Origin: Haemophilus sp. HMSC068C11
GTDB lineage: Bacteria; Pseudomonadota; Gammaproteobacteria; Enterobacterales; Pasteurellaceae
Length of the DNA: 64,000 nucleotides
Direction: 5' to 3'
Assembly (NCBI RefSeq): GCF_001815355.1
Contig: NZ_KV820368.1
Span: 1-64,000 of the forward strand
Position numbers and translations under genes: made by a program. The notes beneath the pieces were generated by a model. The model ran no database searches. It was not told where the DNA came from and was given only the letters and a program-made list of their open reading frames with translations. Positions 26,973-37,429 of the stretch are shown one piece after another. How positions within the stretch are numbered: position 1 is the first letter of the stretch; every line of letters begins with the position of its first letter.

Positions 26973-27458
26973 TTACTCAGTCACGTAGAAAACTTGTTTT
27001 TCAAATTCGTGTTTACCGATTTTGACAGTCAGCACATATTTGCCGATTGGATCTCTGCGGTCGAATGTCCAGCAGTTCATCATGTATTTGCCATTTTCTA
27101 ATGTTGGTCTGGTATAAGTGATAGTATGGAGTTTTTTATTTGGTGAAGACACCACTTTCGCATTTTCAATCGAACTGGCGAATTCACTTTGGGCTTGAGC
27201 TTTAAAGGTTTCACTTACTGTTGCTTTTTTCCCAAAATCACCGGTTGCGAGCCAACATACTTTCTCGGTTTTATTGGAACGAGAAGTTTCTTTTTTATTT
27301 AAATCAGGTGATGGCTCTTGAGTTCTATCAAACACAGAGAGGTAAATAGTGGGCTCATTTGCCGTATCTTTAGCTGTTTCTTTTGATTCTGGTGATGCAG
27401 CAAATGGGGATGTTGAAAATAGGGTCAAAATTAAAGCGAATGTTGAGATTTTTTTCAT
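26973..27458 (-). CDS. Exported protein of unknown function
   Basis: Not recognised. A 161-residue protein with a clear Sec signal peptide (MKKISTFALILTLFSTSPFA, cleavage near AFA-AS), a Lys/Asp/Thr-rich linker (about 24-65), and a C-terminal part with two cysteines in KVCWLATGDFG and MMNCWTFDRRDP that could form a disulfide. The pattern suggests a small beta-rich periplasmic domain. It lies 26 bases downstream of ftsP on the same strand, and the DUS-like hairpin ends it. Confidence 0.6.
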   Translation of the reverse strand: MKKISTFALILTLFSTSPFAASPESKETAKDTANEPTIYLSVFDRTQEPSPDLNKKETSRSNKTEKVCWLATGDFGKKATVSETFKAQAQSEFASSIENAKVVSSPNKKLHTITYTRPTLENGKYMMNCWTFDRRDPIGKYVLTVKIGKHEFEKQVFYVTE

Positions 27459-27484
27459 GTTAGATTCCTTTTTATATCATTATT

Positions 27485-28894
27485 TTATTGAACAAGCATT
27501 ATACCAAGGCAGCCCATATCTGCCAGCATTAAATTGGATGAGCCAAATAAGAAGGGATGTGTATTTGACGAAGGCTGTTCAAATTTTACTAAAATTTGTA
27601 CTTTCTTTTTCACCCAAACCGTGTCTTTCCAGGCTAGCTCCGACACATCAACGTTGACGTCATCTTGGCTTTCAATCACAAATTTAGCACCTTGAATAGT
27701 GAAACCTACTGGTAGAGAGCTGTTGATGATCCAACGTTCGACGGTACCGACTTTAGCTGAAACATCAACACGGCGCGGGTCAAAGCGTTGTTTATTGATT
27801 AAGCCATTCGTTACATCTAATTCAAAGGTGCGTTCTTGGGCGATTTTACTTTCGAGCATAGCTGTAGCATCAGTATTGAATGACTCATTCATTTTTTTGC
27901 TGAATGCAGAGATTTCGCCTTGTGGGCGAAGTTCTAAAACGGTGTTATCTGCAAAATCATTACCTGAGCTGAACACATTTTTGATTTTGTCGAAGAAACC
28001 ACGTTTAGCCCCAGAGATGAGCGATACGCCTTCTCCTTCACTTAAATTAACTAATACTTCAGCACGTTCCCCCGGTGCAAGAATGAGAGAATTTATCGCT
28101 TTACCTTGAGGTAAAAAACCTAAATCTCGTGCAATGAGCAACATGTCTTGTTCGTTATCTAAACGCAGATCATAGGCTCTTGCCAATGAAGCATTGAGTA
28201 AGCGTAAACGCACCCAGCCGCGAGGGACGTCAAGATAAGGCGCTTCTTGTCCATTCACAAGAAGACGATTACCGACAAAGTGCGGTTGATTTTGCTTAAA
28301 TAATTGTAATCCGTCGCTGTTAAATTCCATGTCTTGTAAGATTAATGGAATATCGTCCACGCCGTATTTATGAGGTAACTGAGATTTTAAGCTTTGATCA
28401 TCTTCAATCAACCACATCCCGACGATGCCGCGATAAGTTTGATAAGCCGAGTTTGCCAGGGTGGCTGAGCGATACCAACAAGTCGCAGCAGGTTGGTCTA
28501 TTGGGATAATCGGTGCCCAAGATTCCCCTTTTTTGAGGACTTTTGCAGCACCACCAAATAGTTCACCACTGGCTTGCAATCCTTGAATAGAGAGGGCAAT
28601 GCTTTGTGGCAAATTGTTGTGATAATTGAGTTTTGCAAAAGACCCTGATTTGATGCGAATAGTCGGCCCAAGATAATTGCCGTTAAAGCCCCACACACTG
28701 ACGCTATGGGAACCATCTAGCTTATAGCCGGTTTCTTCCATATTAAGAATAATGGGGCGACCACGTTTCGTTTCCATCAACGGTGGAATGGTTAATTTTT
28801 CACGGGATGCCGCTAATGCCGATTGAGGTGTGGCAGCAAGTGCGGTTGAAATTGCGGTAGTTTTTAATAATTGGCGACGAGAAAGACGCAACAT
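27485..28894 (-). CDS. ftsP: FtsP/SufI, copper-less cupredoxin cell-division protein
   Basis: A 469-residue periplasmic protein with the multicopper-oxidase fold but without its copper ligands. It starts [16 protein letters not shown], a Tat signal. The positions that carry HxH and HCHxxxH in oxidases here read [17 protein letters not shown] and a C-terminus without the histidine cluster. FtsP stabilises the divisome under stress, as in E. coli, where it also follows plsC. The start is set at 28894, one base after the plsC stop, after a good ribosome site; a nine-codon extension exists. Confidence 0.87.
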   Translation of the reverse strand: MLRLSRRQLLKTTAISTALAATPQSALAASREKLTIPPLMETKRGRPIILNMEETGYKLDGSHSVSVWGFNGNYLGPTIRIKSGSFAKLNYHNNLPQSIALSIQGLQASGELFGGAAKVLKKGESWAPIIPIDQPAATCWYRSATLANSAYQTYRGIVGMWLIEDDQSLKSQLPHKYGVDDIPLILQDMEFNSDGLQLFKQNQPHFVGNRLLVNGQEAPYLDVPRGWVRLRLLNASLARAYDLRLDNEQDMLLIARDLGFLPQGKAINSLILAPGERAEVLVNLSEGEGVSLISGAKRGFFDKIKNVFSSGNDFADNTVLELRPQGEISAFSKKMNESFNTDATAMLESKIAQERTFELDVTNGLINKQRFDPRRVDVSAKVGTVERWIINSSLPVGFTIQGAKFVIESQDDVNVDVSELAWKDTVWVKKKVQILVKFEQPSSNTHPFLFGSSNLMLADMGCLGIMLVQ

Positions 28895-28895
28895 A

Positions 28896-29618
28896 TTATT
28901 TTCCTTGTGCAATTTCAGCATCGAGTTCAGCGATGCGTTTTTCCATCAAATCGTGACAGTAAGAGGCTAGTTCGCGTACATTGTCTTTTGTGTAGGATGA
29001 AGTATCAATCGGCTCCATCATTTCACAAATCACTTTACCATTATCCCAACGATTTAAATCAATTTTGTTATGGGTTGTCGAGCACACCACAGGCACGATT
29101 GGTACGCCAGCTGCAATCGCGGCATGGAATGCGCCTGTTTTGAATGGCAATAAACCACGACCACGGCTACGAGTGCCTTCAGGGAACATCCAAATTGACA
29201 GGTTATCTTTATTGATACGACGAGCAAGCTCAGTCATGGTGCTGTGTGCTTTAGAGCGATTTTCACGATCTAAGAAAATATTGCCCGTCACCCAATATAA
29301 AATGCCGAAAAAAGGAATCCAAATTAAGCTTTTTTTACCTACACTCACCGTGCGAGGTAATACCATGTAAGAGATGGTTACCATATCGAAATTATTTTGG
29401 TGGTTACCAATGTAAATACAACGTGGCATATTCTCTTTATTTTGTGGAAAACGATGTTCTACATTTAAGCCAAATAAAGGGTATAGACGACCAAACCAGC
29501 GAGCCATAACGCCCACATTACTTGGATTTTTGAAACGAATAAAGGAATAGATCGTACCGAGCACACAAATTAAAATACAGCAAAGTGCAACGATGAGAAT
29601 TCTGGCGATTTTTAACAT
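28896..29618 (-). CDS. plsC: 1-acyl-sn-glycerol-3-phosphate acyltransferase
   Basis: A 240-residue inner-membrane enzyme that acylates lysophosphatidic acid to phosphatidic acid. The HX4D motif is NHQNNFD, the second block [11 protein letters not shown], and the third VPIVPVV. An N-terminal membrane segment (about 4-24) anchors it. It forms an operon with ftsP and is divergent from lpxH. Confidence 0.93.
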   Translation of the reverse strand: MLKIARILIVALCCILICVLGTIYSFIRFKNPSNVGVMARWFGRLYPLFGLNVEHRFPQNKENMPRCIYIGNHQNNFDMVTISYMVLPRTVSVGKKSLIWIPFFGILYWVTGNIFLDRENRSKAHSTMTELARRINKDNLSIWMFPEGTRSRGRGLLPFKTGAFHAAIAAGVPIVPVVCSTTHNKIDLNRWDNGKVICEMMEPIDTSSYTKDNVRELASYCHDLMEKRIAELDAEIAQGK

Positions 29619-29705
29619 AGAAAATACCTAATTAAAATTTTTGGAAAGTATAGCAAATTACACAAAAATGTGTGCTAATCTAATGAAAAAAATGACGGAA
29701 TAGTT

Positions 29706-30410
29706 ATGAAACCCATTTATTTTATTGCAGATCTTCATTTGAGCGAAACGCATCCAGAATTAACCGCACTTTTTAACGATTTTATGCAAAACAAAGCACA
29801 AGAAGCCCAAGCGGTTTATATTTTGGGAGATCTTTTTGATTTTTGGATTGGTGATGATGAAACTTCACCTTTAATCTCACAAGTCAAACAGTTGATTAAA
29901 AACCTGACAGAAAAGGGCATTGCTTGTTATTTCATTCATGGCAATCGTGATTTTCTCGTCGGGAAAAAATTTGCAAAAGATTGTGGTTTAACGTTATTGC
30001 CTGACTATCATTGTGTTGATCTTTATGGGGCGAAAACCTTAATTTGTCATGGTGATACGTTATGTGTTGATGATGTGAAATATCAACAATTTCGCCGAAA
30101 AGTGCATCAAAAATGGAGACAAAGGCTGTTTTTATGTTTGCCACTAAAAGTGCGGTTAAAAATTGCAGAGAAAATTCGCGCGAAGAGTAAACAAGATAAG
30201 CAATATAAATCGCTGGATATTATGGATGTGAATTTAGCGTTTACGGCACAAACGGTAAAAGCATTTGGCGTGGAACGGTTAATTCACGGTCATACGCATC
30301 GAGAAGGCATTCATCAGGAAGAAACATACACGCGAATTGTGTTAGGCGATTGGCGAAAGGATTATGCCTCAATTTTGGAAGTGACAGAAAACGGTTATCG
30401 GTTTATTTAA
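29706..30410 (+). CDS. lpxH: UDP-2,3-diacylglucosamine diphosphatase
   Basis: A 234-residue metallophosphoesterase giving lipid X in lipid A synthesis. Metal-binding motifs in order are DLHLSE, GDLFD, HGNRDF, CHGDTL and the C-terminal HGHTH. Size is typical of LpxH rather than LpxI. The gene is a key LPS step and lies divergent from plsC. A terminator follows. Confidence 0.95.
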   Translation: MKPIYFIADLHLSETHPELTALFNDFMQNKAQEAQAVYILGDLFDFWIGDDETSPLISQVKQLIKNLTEKGIACYFIHGNRDFLVGKKFAKDCGLTLLPDYHCVDLYGAKTLICHGDTLCVDDVKYQQFRRKVHQKWRQRLFLCLPLKVRLKIAEKIRAKSKQDKQYKSLDIMDVNLAFTAQTVKAFGVERLIHGHTHREGIHQEETYTRIVLGDWRKDYASILEVTENGYRFI

Positions 30411-30413
30411 ACA

Positions 30414-30443
30414 AAAAGCACAGGATTAAACCTGTGCTTTTTT
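30414..30443 (+). terminator. Terminator of lpxH
   Basis: AAAAGCACAGG and CCTGTGCTTTT form an 11-base stem over ATTAAA, then a T-run. A single USS follows before the glmS stop. Confidence 0.88.
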
Positions 30444-30474
30444 GTATTAAAACGTGCTGATTTTCAACCGCACT

Positions 30475-32307
30475 TTATTCTACGGTTACCGATTTTGCTA
30501 AGTTACGAGGTTGATCCACGTCGGTTCCTTTAATTAATGCTACATGGTATGACAATAATTGCATAGGAACGGTGTAGAAAATTGGTGCAATAATTTCATT
30601 CACTTTTGGCATGGTGATAATTTTCATGCCTTCGCTTGGTGTGAAGCCTGCTTCTTTATCAGCGAACACATAAAGCTGACCACCACGCGCACGTACCTCT
30701 TCAATGTTTGATTTCACTTTTTCAAGTAATTCATTATTTGGTGCGACCACGATAACCGGCATGTCTGCATCGATTAAGGCTAATGGACCGTGTTTTAATT
30801 CACCTGCCGCATAAGCTTCAGCATGGATATAAGAAATTTCTTTTAATTTCAATGAAGCTTCCATTGCGATAGGGTAGAACTCACCACGACCTAAGAAAAG
30901 TGCATGGTTTTTCTCTGCGAAGTCTTCTGCTAATGCTTCGATATCTTTATCAAATGCAAGGGCTTTTTCAACTTCAGCCGGAAGTGATTGTAACGCTTTT
31001 ACAATTTCCACTTCTTGTTCGTTTGAGATATTGCCTTTTACTTTACCAATGGCAGTGACTAACATTAATAATGCGGCCAACTGAGTGGTAAAGGCTTTGG
31101 TTGATGCCACACCGACTTCAACGCCTGCACGTGTCATGAAGGCAAGATCAGATTCACGTACTAAAGATGAACTTGATACGTTACAGATCGTTAAGGCTGC
31201 CATGTAACCTTTTTCTTTTGCAAGACGAAGTGCGGCAAGAGTATCCGCTGTTTCACCAGATTGAGAGATAGTCACTAACAAGCTATTCGGACGAGTCACG
31301 AATTTGCGATAGCGGAATTCAGATGCGATTTCAACATCACAGCTTACGCCAGCAAGTGCTTCAAACCAGTAACGAGCAGTCATCCCTGCATTATAAGAGG
31401 TACCACAAGCCACAATTTGAATGTGTTCAACTTTTTCTAAAATTTCAGCTGCGCCATTACCAATAGCATCCACAATCACGTTATTGTGAAGGATACGACC
31501 TTCCATGGTGTTGATTAATGCATTTGGTTGCTCATAGATTTCTTTTTGCATGAAATGGCGGAATTTGCCTTTTTCTGCCGCATCATTTTCAAGGTTAGAT
31601 TCGTGCACCTCACGTTCTACTTTTTGACCATTTGCATCGTAAATATCCACGATACGACGTGTAATTTCTGCAATGTCGCCTTCTTCTAAGTAGATGAAAC
31701 GACGAGTCACGCTTAATAACGCAAGTTGGTCAGATGCCAGGAAGTTTTCACCAATTCCTAAACCAATCACTAATGGGCTGCCTGAACGAGCAGCCACTAA
31801 ATGTTCTGGATGCTCACGATCTAGTACAACCATACCGTATGCACCAGTAAGTTGTTTTACGGTTTTTTGGACAGCTTCAAGAAGATTTGAGGCGGTACGC
31901 ATTTCCCAGTTAACAAGGTGTGCAATTACTTCGGTATCAGTTTGAGAATTAAACACATAACCACGTGATTTAAGTAATTCACGTAATTCTTCGTGATTTT
32001 CGATAATGCCGTTATGTACGACAGCAAAGTTACCCGAAGTATGCGGGTGAGCATTGGCTTCAGATGGTTCACCATGGGTTGCCCAACGCGTGTGTGCAAT
32101 CCCTGTACCACCGATTAATGGTTTTACTGCAACCGCTTCATCAAGGGCTTTTACTTTACCCAAGCAGCGCACGCGGTGTAATTCATGGTTTGGATCCACG
32201 ACAGCAACACCCGCAGAGTCGTAACCACGATACTCTAAGCGGTGTAAACCATTAATTAAAATTTCTGCTACATCACGTTGTGCTACCGCACCAACAATAC
32301 CACACAT
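30475..32307 (-). CDS. glmS: Glutamine-fructose-6-phosphate aminotransferase
   Basis: A 610-residue enzyme making glucosamine 6-phosphate for peptidoglycan and LPS. After the initiator Met it has the catalytic Cys2 of class II amidotransferases (MCGIVGAV), then THTRWATHG-type glutaminase motifs, two SIS isomerase domains ([14 protein letters not shown]) and the C-terminal [13 protein letters not shown] tail. Length is normal. A DeoR-family gene lies 50 bases upstream on the same strand. No glmU gene is nearby. No glmZ-like site was identified. Confidence 0.97.
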   Translation of the reverse strand: MCGIVGAVAQRDVAEILINGLHRLEYRGYDSAGVAVVDPNHELHRVRCLGKVKALDEAVAVKPLIGGTGIAHTRWATHGEPSEANAHPHTSGNFAVVHNGIIENHEELRELLKSRGYVFNSQTDTEVIAHLVNWEMRTASNLLEAVQKTVKQLTGAYGMVVLDREHPEHLVAARSGSPLVIGLGIGENFLASDQLALLSVTRRFIYLEEGDIAEITRRIVDIYDANGQKVEREVHESNLENDAAEKGKFRHFMQKEIYEQPNALINTMEGRILHNNVIVDAIGNGAAEILEKVEHIQIVACGTSYNAGMTARYWFEALAGVSCDVEIASEFRYRKFVTRPNSLLVTISQSGETADTLAALRLAKEKGYMAALTICNVSSSSLVRESDLAFMTRAGVEVGVASTKAFTTQLAALLMLVTAIGKVKGNISNEQEVEIVKALQSLPAEVEKALAFDKDIEALAEDFAEKNHALFLGRGEFYPIAMEASLKLKEISYIHAEAYAAGELKHGPLALIDADMPVIVVAPNNELLEKVKSNIEEVRARGGQLYVFADKEAGFTPSEGMKIITMPKVNEIIAPIFYTVPMQLLSYHVALIKGTDVDQPRNLAKSVTVE

Positions 32308-32357
32308 AGTTTTTCCTTATTTACTAAAATTAAAAGTCTTGTTTTTCTGACCGCACT

Positions 32358-33140
32358 TTATGCTATATCCACACAAATCACTTCTACGCCTTGCGCCATT
32401 ATGGCGTCTTTATCGGCTTGAGATAATTTGTTATCGGTAATCAGCACATCAATTTGCTGCCAGGTTAATTCCACATTTGGCATTTTTCTGCCAATTTTTT
32501 GTGATTCCACCATCACAATCACTTCGCGAGATACCTCAGCCATCACCTGGCTTAAGCGAACCAACTCATTAAATGTTGTTGTACCACGTTCTAAATCAAT
32601 GCCATCGGCACCAATAAATAATTGGTCAAAATCATAAGAACGAAGTACCTGCTCAGCAATATTGCCTTGGAAGGATTCAGAACGCATGTCCCAAGTGCCT
32701 CCCGTCATTAAGAGCGTCGGTTCATTTTCGAGTGAACGTAATGCTGTCGCCACCGAAAGCGAATTCGTCATCACAACCAAGCCTTGCTTGCGATTAAGTT
32801 GTTTAATCAATGCAGCGGTTGTACTGCCACTATCCACAATAATGCGATTGTGATCACGAATACGTTCTGCAGCTGCCTTTGCTAAGACTAACTTTCGTTG
32901 CGAAAGTTCATCATCTTGTTCTTCTTCGATAATTTCTTGTGGCATTAAAATAGCACCACCATATCTACGAAGAAGGAAACCATTACTTTCCAATGCGGTG
33001 AGATCTTTTCGAATCGTCACTTCAGAGGTGTCAAATAACTGTACTAGCTGTTCTACACTGACTTCACCTTGTTCTTGCAGCAGTTGCATGATGGCATGTC
33101 TGCGCTGTTGGGTATTTCGGTGTTGAATGTTTCGTTTCAT
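32358..33140 (-). CDS. DeoR/GlpR-family transcriptional regulator (AgaR-like)
   Basis: A 260-residue regulator with an N-terminal winged helix (RRHAIMQLLQEQGEVSVEQLVQLFDTSEVTIRKDL, residues about 13-47) and a C-terminal sugar-phosphate sensor domain (IIVDSGSTTAALI, LLMTGGTWD, LFIGADGID). The overall pattern is close to amino-sugar regulators such as AgaR. Its position just before glmS suggests, without proving, control of amino-sugar metabolism. GlpR and SrlR types are alternatives. Confidence 0.82.
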   Translation of the reverse strand: MKRNIQHRNTQQRRHAIMQLLQEQGEVSVEQLVQLFDTSEVTIRKDLTALESNGFLLRRYGGAILMPQEIIEEEQDDELSQRKLVLAKAAAERIRDHNRIIVDSGSTTAALIKQLNRKQGLVVMTNSLSVATALRSLENEPTLLMTGGTWDMRSESFQGNIAEQVLRSYDFDQLFIGADGIDLERGTTTFNELVRLSQVMAEVSREVIVMVESQKIGRKMPNVELTWQQIDVLITDNKLSQADKDAIMAQGVEVICVDIA

Positions 33141-33220
33141 TATTTATATCCGTATTTAAGTTTCGCTTCGGAATTATATCGGCAAAATGATGATTGTAAA
33201 GCTAAAATTTAGGCAACAAA

Positions 33221-33242
33221 AAACCCTGACAAAGCAGGGTTT
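33221..33242 (-). terminator. Terminator of hupA
   Basis: AAACCCTG and CAGGGTTT pair over a short loop. The minus-strand transcript of hupA runs into a T-run after it. Confidence 0.85.
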
Positions 33243-33266
33243 AATTAAAATCCGTTTTAAGACCAA

Positions 33267-33539
33267 TTATTTGATTGCGTCTTTTAATGCTTTACCAGAT
33301 ACGAATGCAGGAACTTTAGATGCTGCGATTTTGATTTCTGCACCAGTTTGTGGGTTACGGCCAGTACGTGCTGCACGTTTGTTCACTTTGAATGTACCGA
33401 AACCGATTAATTGAACAGGTTCACCTTTTTTAAGGCTACCAGTGATAGCGGCTAAAGTAGCTTCTAATGCAGCTTTAGCTTGTTTTTTGTTTAATTCAGC
33501 TGCACTTGCAATTGCATCGATTAAATCTGTTTTGTTCAT
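33267..33539 (-). CDS. hupA: DNA-binding protein HU
   Basis: A 90-residue nucleoid protein. It has the N-terminal helices [25 protein letters not shown] and the HU/IHF signature [21 protein letters not shown] with the DNA-intercalating proline. It bends DNA without strong sequence preference. The neighbours yjaG and hemE reproduce the enterobacterial hemE-yjaG-hupA order, which supports hupA. Confidence 0.95.
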   Translation of the reverse strand: MNKTDLIDAIASAAELNKKQAKAALEATLAAITGSLKKGEPVQLIGFGTFKVNKRAARTGRNPQTGAEIKIAASKVPAFVSGKALKDAIK

Positions 33540-33676
33540 AAATTTGTACCTTCTGTTAAATTAAAATTGACTCTATTCAAATAAGCGTAGCTTTTAACTG
33601 CTACGGCTTGGGCAAGTCTAATCGAACTTGGGGGGAAATAAAAGCCCGATTTGCAAAAATTGTGACAAATCTCACG

Positions 33677-34267
33677 TTATTGCTCAATTTTTATACCAAT
33701 ATTGGAGATTCCCTCCTGCTTTATCTCGTTGCGGAGGGATAAAATCAAGTCTACATCGCGTTTTTCACAGTCTTTGAGTAAGCGATAGATTTGCCATTGA
33801 AGGTCTAATTCTTCTTCAATTTCTTCACGGCTTTTCAGTTCAGTTTCAGAAAGATCTCGATCTTCTTGTGTTTCTAACAAAGAACAAACCGTGCCTAATG
33901 AAATTTGGCTGATTTGAATTGCTTTTTCAAGTGTCTCGCCCGCGATAATCGCATGCAATAATTCACCTAACGCTTCACAAGCATCGAGAGCAGGTACCAC
34001 ACCAAAGAAGTCGTAATCATTCACATCAGGAATAATTTCTTCAAGTTTCTCTAATTGGTTCTCGAAATTAATCTTTGCCTCTTTAACCGTTAGAAACTCC
34101 CACACTAAGTTTAAAATGTTGTGATAGGTTTTGTCTGCAGGCTTTTGTTCCGTCATTTGGCAGAATAGGGTAAAGTTAGGTGCCATACGCTCGCATAAGC
34201 AAGCCATAAAGGTTAGATGTTGCCAGCTTTCGAGATTTTCGAGTCGCTTGTGAATCGGATTTCGCAT
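33677..34267 (-). CDS. yjaG: YjaG family protein (DUF416)
   Basis: A 196-residue soluble protein with the family start RLENLESWQHLTFMACLCERMAPNF. A DYDFFGVVPALDACEALGELL segment is also characteristic. The function is unknown. It lies between hemE (11 bases) and hupA as in E. coli. The C-terminus is highly charged. Confidence 0.86.
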   Translation of the reverse strand: MRNPIHKRLENLESWQHLTFMACLCERMAPNFTLFCQMTEQKPADKTYHNILNLVWEFLTVKEAKINFENQLEKLEEIIPDVNDYDFFGVVPALDACEALGELLHAIIAGETLEKAIQISQISLGTVCSLLETQEDRDLSETELKSREEIEEELDLQWQIYRLLKDCEKRDVDLILSLRNEIKQEGISNIGIKIEQ

Positions 34268-34278
34268 TTTCTTCTCGC

Positions 34279-35343
34279 TTATTTATGATAGGCTTTAGAG
34301 AACTCATGAATCGCATCCACGAAGATTTTTGGTGCGCTTTCCGGCACATCTTGATGAATACCATGACCTAAATTAAATACATGTCCGCTGCCTTGACCAA
34401 AATCAGCTAAAATTGACCGCACTTCTTGCTCAATACGTTCTGCTGGTGCATATAACACGCTTGGATCCATATTGCCTTGTAGTGCCACTTTATGGCCTAC
34501 GCGTGCTTTTGCATCAGCCAAATTAACGGTCCAGTCTAATCCGAGCGCATCACAGCCCGTATTCGCCATGGCTTCTAACCATAACCCGCCGCCTTTAGTA
34601 AATAAAGTCACCGGTACTTTACGGCCATCGTGTTCACGAATTAAACCATCGACGATTTTGTGCATATATTGCAAAGAGAAGTCTAAATATTCGCGATGAC
34701 CTAACACGCCGCCCCAAGTATCAAATACCATGACGGCTTGTGCACCTGCTTTGATTTGAGCGTTTAAGTATAAAATCACGGAATCCGCCACTTTATCTAA
34801 TAAAAGATGCAAAGTTTGCGGTTCGGCATACATCATTTTTTTGATTTTATTGAAGGTTTTGCTGCTACCGCCTTCAACCATATAAGTCGCCAGTGTCCAC
34901 GGGCTACCAGAGAAACCAATCAGTGGTACTTCGCCTTTTAGTTCACGACGAATTGTGCGCACAGCGTTCATTACATATTGAAGTTCGCCTTCAGGGTCAG
35001 GAATGGGTAAATTTTCGACCGCACTTTTGTTTTCAATTGGATGGGCAAATTTCGGACCTTCACCTGCACCAAAACTTAAGCCTAGCCCCATCGCATCAGG
35101 AATAGTCAGAATATCTGAAAATAAAATGGCTGCATCTAAAGCATAGCGACGAAGTGGCTGTAAGGTAACTTCACAAGCTAAATCTGCATTACGGCAAAGA
35201 GACATAAAATCGCCCGCTTCAGCGCGTGTTGCTTTATATTCAGGCAAATAGCGTCCCGCTTGGCGCATCATCCATACGGGTGTCATATCCACGGGTTCAC
35301 GTAATAAGGCTTTTAAATAACGATCATTTTTTAATTCAGACAT
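34279..35343 (-). CDS. hemE: Uroporphyrinogen decarboxylase
   Basis: A 354-residue haem-synthesis enzyme producing coproporphyrinogen III, the substrate of HemN. It has the N-terminal signature [15 protein letters not shown] with the substrate-binding arginines, [12 protein letters not shown] with the catalytic aspartate, and [13 protein letters not shown]. The ATG at 35343 follows AAGGAAAG, so a twelve-codon extension is not used. It follows nudC by 14 bases. Confidence 0.96.
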   Translation of the reverse strand: MSELKNDRYLKALLREPVDMTPVWMMRQAGRYLPEYKATRAEAGDFMSLCRNADLACEVTLQPLRRYALDAAILFSDILTIPDAMGLGLSFGAGEGPKFAHPIENKSAVENLPIPDPEGELQYVMNAVRTIRRELKGEVPLIGFSGSPWTLATYMVEGGSSKTFNKIKKMMYAEPQTLHLLLDKVADSVILYLNAQIKAGAQAVMVFDTWGGVLGHREYLDFSLQYMHKIVDGLIREHDGRKVPVTLFTKGGGLWLEAMANTGCDALGLDWTVNLADAKARVGHKVALQGNMDPSVLYAPAERIEQEVRSILADFGQGSGHVFNLGHGIHQDVPESAPKIFVDAIHEFSKAYHK

Positions 35344-35357
35344 GGGCTTTCCTTTAT

Positions 35358-36149
35358 TTATTTTTGTTCCGCTTTGCAAAGCTCAAGCGTAGCATTAATT
35401 AATTTGAGTGCGATAGTACCTGTTGGCGGTAATTCTGGCAAGGGGGCCGCGCTAGAAAACCATTGTGCATCATGCAGTTCTGTTTCTTGCAGTTGAATTT
35501 CTCCGCTGTCGTAATCAGCTAAAAAGCCCACCATTTGTGAATTCGGGAACGCCCAAGGTTGACTACCGAAATAGCGAATATTCTTCACACGAATACCGGT
35601 TTCTTCAAACACTTCGCGACGAACAGCATCTTCAAAAGTTTCACCCACTTCCACAAAACCGGCCAGCGTGGTGTACATCCCAGCTTTGCCAGGCGTGTAA
35701 TGGCGTTTATGGTTAGCTAATAAAATCTCAGTGCCACGGCGAACGGCGACGATAATCGAAGGGCAAATAACCGGATAAGTGCGATAGCCGCAACTTGTAC
35801 ATTGAACCGCAAGTTCATCGTGAGTTTGTTTCGCTTTTTGACCGCACTTTCCGCAGAATTGGTGAGTTTCCAAAAAATGATTGATTTCTACGCCTCGGCT
35901 TAACACATGAAAATCTTCAGTCGGTAAGGACAACAAACTCCGTAAGGAAAGGTATTCTCGTTCATCTTGATCATTTTCTGCCACAAGCCATAAAGGTTGT
36001 GATTTCCATTTCCCGAGCAACATAGCTTTTTGCGTTGTGAGGTCGAGTTCCTTTGCTACTCCAAAAGGCAGATCATTTTCCAGCCAATAAAGTGTTGATC
36101 CTTTGGTGAGCAGCCAATATCCCTGATCTTCGGGCTGAATTGCTTTCAT
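35358..36149 (-). CDS. nudC: NAD-capped RNA / NADH hydrolase NudC
   Basis: A 263-residue Nudix enzyme that removes the NAD cap from RNA and hydrolyses NAD(H). The zinc ribbon CGKC...CTSCG sits near residues 99-117, and the Nudix box [23 protein letters not shown] follows, with the [16 protein letters not shown] motif specific to NudC. The start at 36149 agrees with the family length; an extension of eleven codons is possible. It opens the nudC-hemE-yjaG-hupA block. Confidence 0.94.
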   Translation of the reverse strand: MKAIQPEDQGYWLLTKGSTLYWLENDLPFGVAKELDLTTQKAMLLGKWKSQPLWLVAENDQDEREYLSLRSLLSLPTEDFHVLSRGVEINHFLETHQFCGKCGQKAKQTHDELAVQCTSCGYRTYPVICPSIIVAVRRGTEILLANHKRHYTPGKAGMYTTLAGFVEVGETFEDAVRREVFEETGIRVKNIRYFGSQPWAFPNSQMVGFLADYDSGEIQLQETELHDAQWFSSAAPLPELPPTGTIALKLINATLELCKAEQK

Positions 36150-36296
36150 ATTTTTCTCTTTTTGTTTCAAAAGTGCGGTCATTATAAAAGGGATTTTTCG
36201 GAAAAACGAATTTAATTTCTGTGATAAAAATAGCTAGTCAGTTTTCGTTGTGCTACACTAGCAACCTGTTTTTCTCTTTAAAATTAGGAATGACAA

Positions 36297-36752
36297 ATGT
36301 CTTTTTTCTCTTTTGCTTTTTTAGAAAATGCGATGTCTTTTCAAGGTTATTTTAAATATATCGCCATTTTTGTCTCGTTAGGTGCATTGCTTGTGGTGAC
36401 AAGCTTATATTTGCGTCATCGGTTACAAACCAAATATCGTGATCTCAGTATTATTTTCCTTTTATTAATCATTTTCTTGCTCGGTGTGCAATATAACCAA
36501 TATGAGCGAAGTGAAGTCTATACAGCTGATACCTCTCGCGTGGTGACATTTTTAAATTCGGTGAAAGACAGTCAAAATTTGCAGAAAGAAGATATTCGTA
36601 CCAATAGCCGTACATTAACGAACGGCATGATTTTAAATATTCGGGATCAGTATTTCGAAGTCCATTTTAATAATGATTTTTCAGCGTATACCTTATCCCC
36701 AATTAACTTAGTAAACCCGAATGTTACTGTGATTGATAAGGAGGATAAATAA
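36297..36752 (+). CDS. DUF3290 family membrane protein
   Basis: A 151-residue protein with two N-terminal membrane segments (about 17-38 and 48-62) and an external or cytoplasmic domain. The middle TKYRDLSIIFLLLIIFLLGVQYNQYE matches DUF3290, which is best known from lactobacilli and other Firmicutes and usually lies beside a DUF421 gene, as here. Its stop overlaps the next start by one base (TAATG), so the two are coupled. Function is unknown. Confidence 0.8.
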   Translation: MSFFSFAFLENAMSFQGYFKYIAIFVSLGALLVVTSLYLRHRLQTKYRDLSIIFLLLIIFLLGVQYNQYERSEVYTADTSRVVTFLNSVKDSQNLQKEDIRTNSRTLTNGMILNIRDQYFEVHFNNDFSAYTLSPINLVNPNVTVIDKEDK

Positions 36753-37387
36753 TGGATGGCTACACATTATTAGGCTTGAAATTGGCCATGGGTATTATTG
36801 GACTGGTACTCCAAATTAACTTAATGGGAAAAGGTAACCTTGCACCGACCTCCGCGATGGATCAGGTACAAAACTATGTGCTAGGTGGCATTATTGGTGG
36901 TGTGATTTATAGCGATAGTATTGGGGTATTCCAGTTCTCTCTCGTGCTCGTGCTTTGGACATTATTGGTTTTTACCCTCCGTTTTATCAAAAATCATAAC
37001 AAATTAGTTAAATCGTTGATTGATGGTAAACCTGTTTGGGTGATTTCAAACGGTAAGGTCAAAACCGCTGAATGTATGAAAAACGGTATTGCTGCCCATG
37101 ACCTCATGTTTAAGTTACGTGCAGCCGGTATCTATGAAATCAAAACGGTTAAACGTGCGGTATTCGAACAAAATGGGCAACTCTCGATTATTCAATACGG
37201 CGATGATAACTTACGTTATCCATTAATTGTTGATGGACAATTAGATGATGATATTTTAGACATTATTGATCGTGATGAAGAATGGGTTAAAGCCGAGTTA
37301 GAAAAACAGAACCTAACAGTTGAGCAAGTGTATATTGGCGAATATTTGAATGGTCAGTTAGTGACACATTTATATGAAAACAAATAA
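36752..37387 (+). CDS. DUF421 (YetF-like) membrane protein
   Basis: A 211-residue protein with three N-terminal membrane segments (to about residue 85) followed by a soluble domain typical of YetF/DUF421. Marker segments are SAMDQVQNYVLGGIIGGVIYS and AVFEQNGQLSIIQYG. Related YetF proteins are linked to spore or stress functions in Bacillus, but this role is not established here. It pairs with DUF3290 upstream and is followed by an inverted-USS terminator, so the host has provided a Haemophilus-type boundary. Confidence 0.84.
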   Translation: MDGYTLLGLKLAMGIIGLVLQINLMGKGNLAPTSAMDQVQNYVLGGIIGGVIYSDSIGVFQFSLVLVLWTLLVFTLRFIKNHNKLVKSLIDGKPVWVISNGKVKTAECMKNGIAAHDLMFKLRAAGIYEIKTVKRAVFEQNGQLSIIQYGDDNLRYPLIVDGQLDDDILDIIDRDEEWVKAELEKQNLTVEQVYIGEYLNGQLVTHLYENK

Positions 37388-37421
37388 AAAAAGACCGCAC
37401 CTTAAAAGTGCGGTCTTTTTT
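37386..37421. terminator. Inverted-USS terminator between the DUF421 gene and tyrP
   Basis: AAAAGACCGCAC pairs with GTGCGGTCTTTT over a 7-base loop, with T and A runs on the two sides. One arm has the exact core AAGTGCGGT. It serves convergent genes. Confidence 0.9.
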
Positions 37422-37429
37422 GTTTCATT

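Noticed and set aside
27485-28894. Active multicopper oxidase
   Set aside because: The copper-ligand histidine motifs are missing, so the gene is called FtsP/SufI instead.
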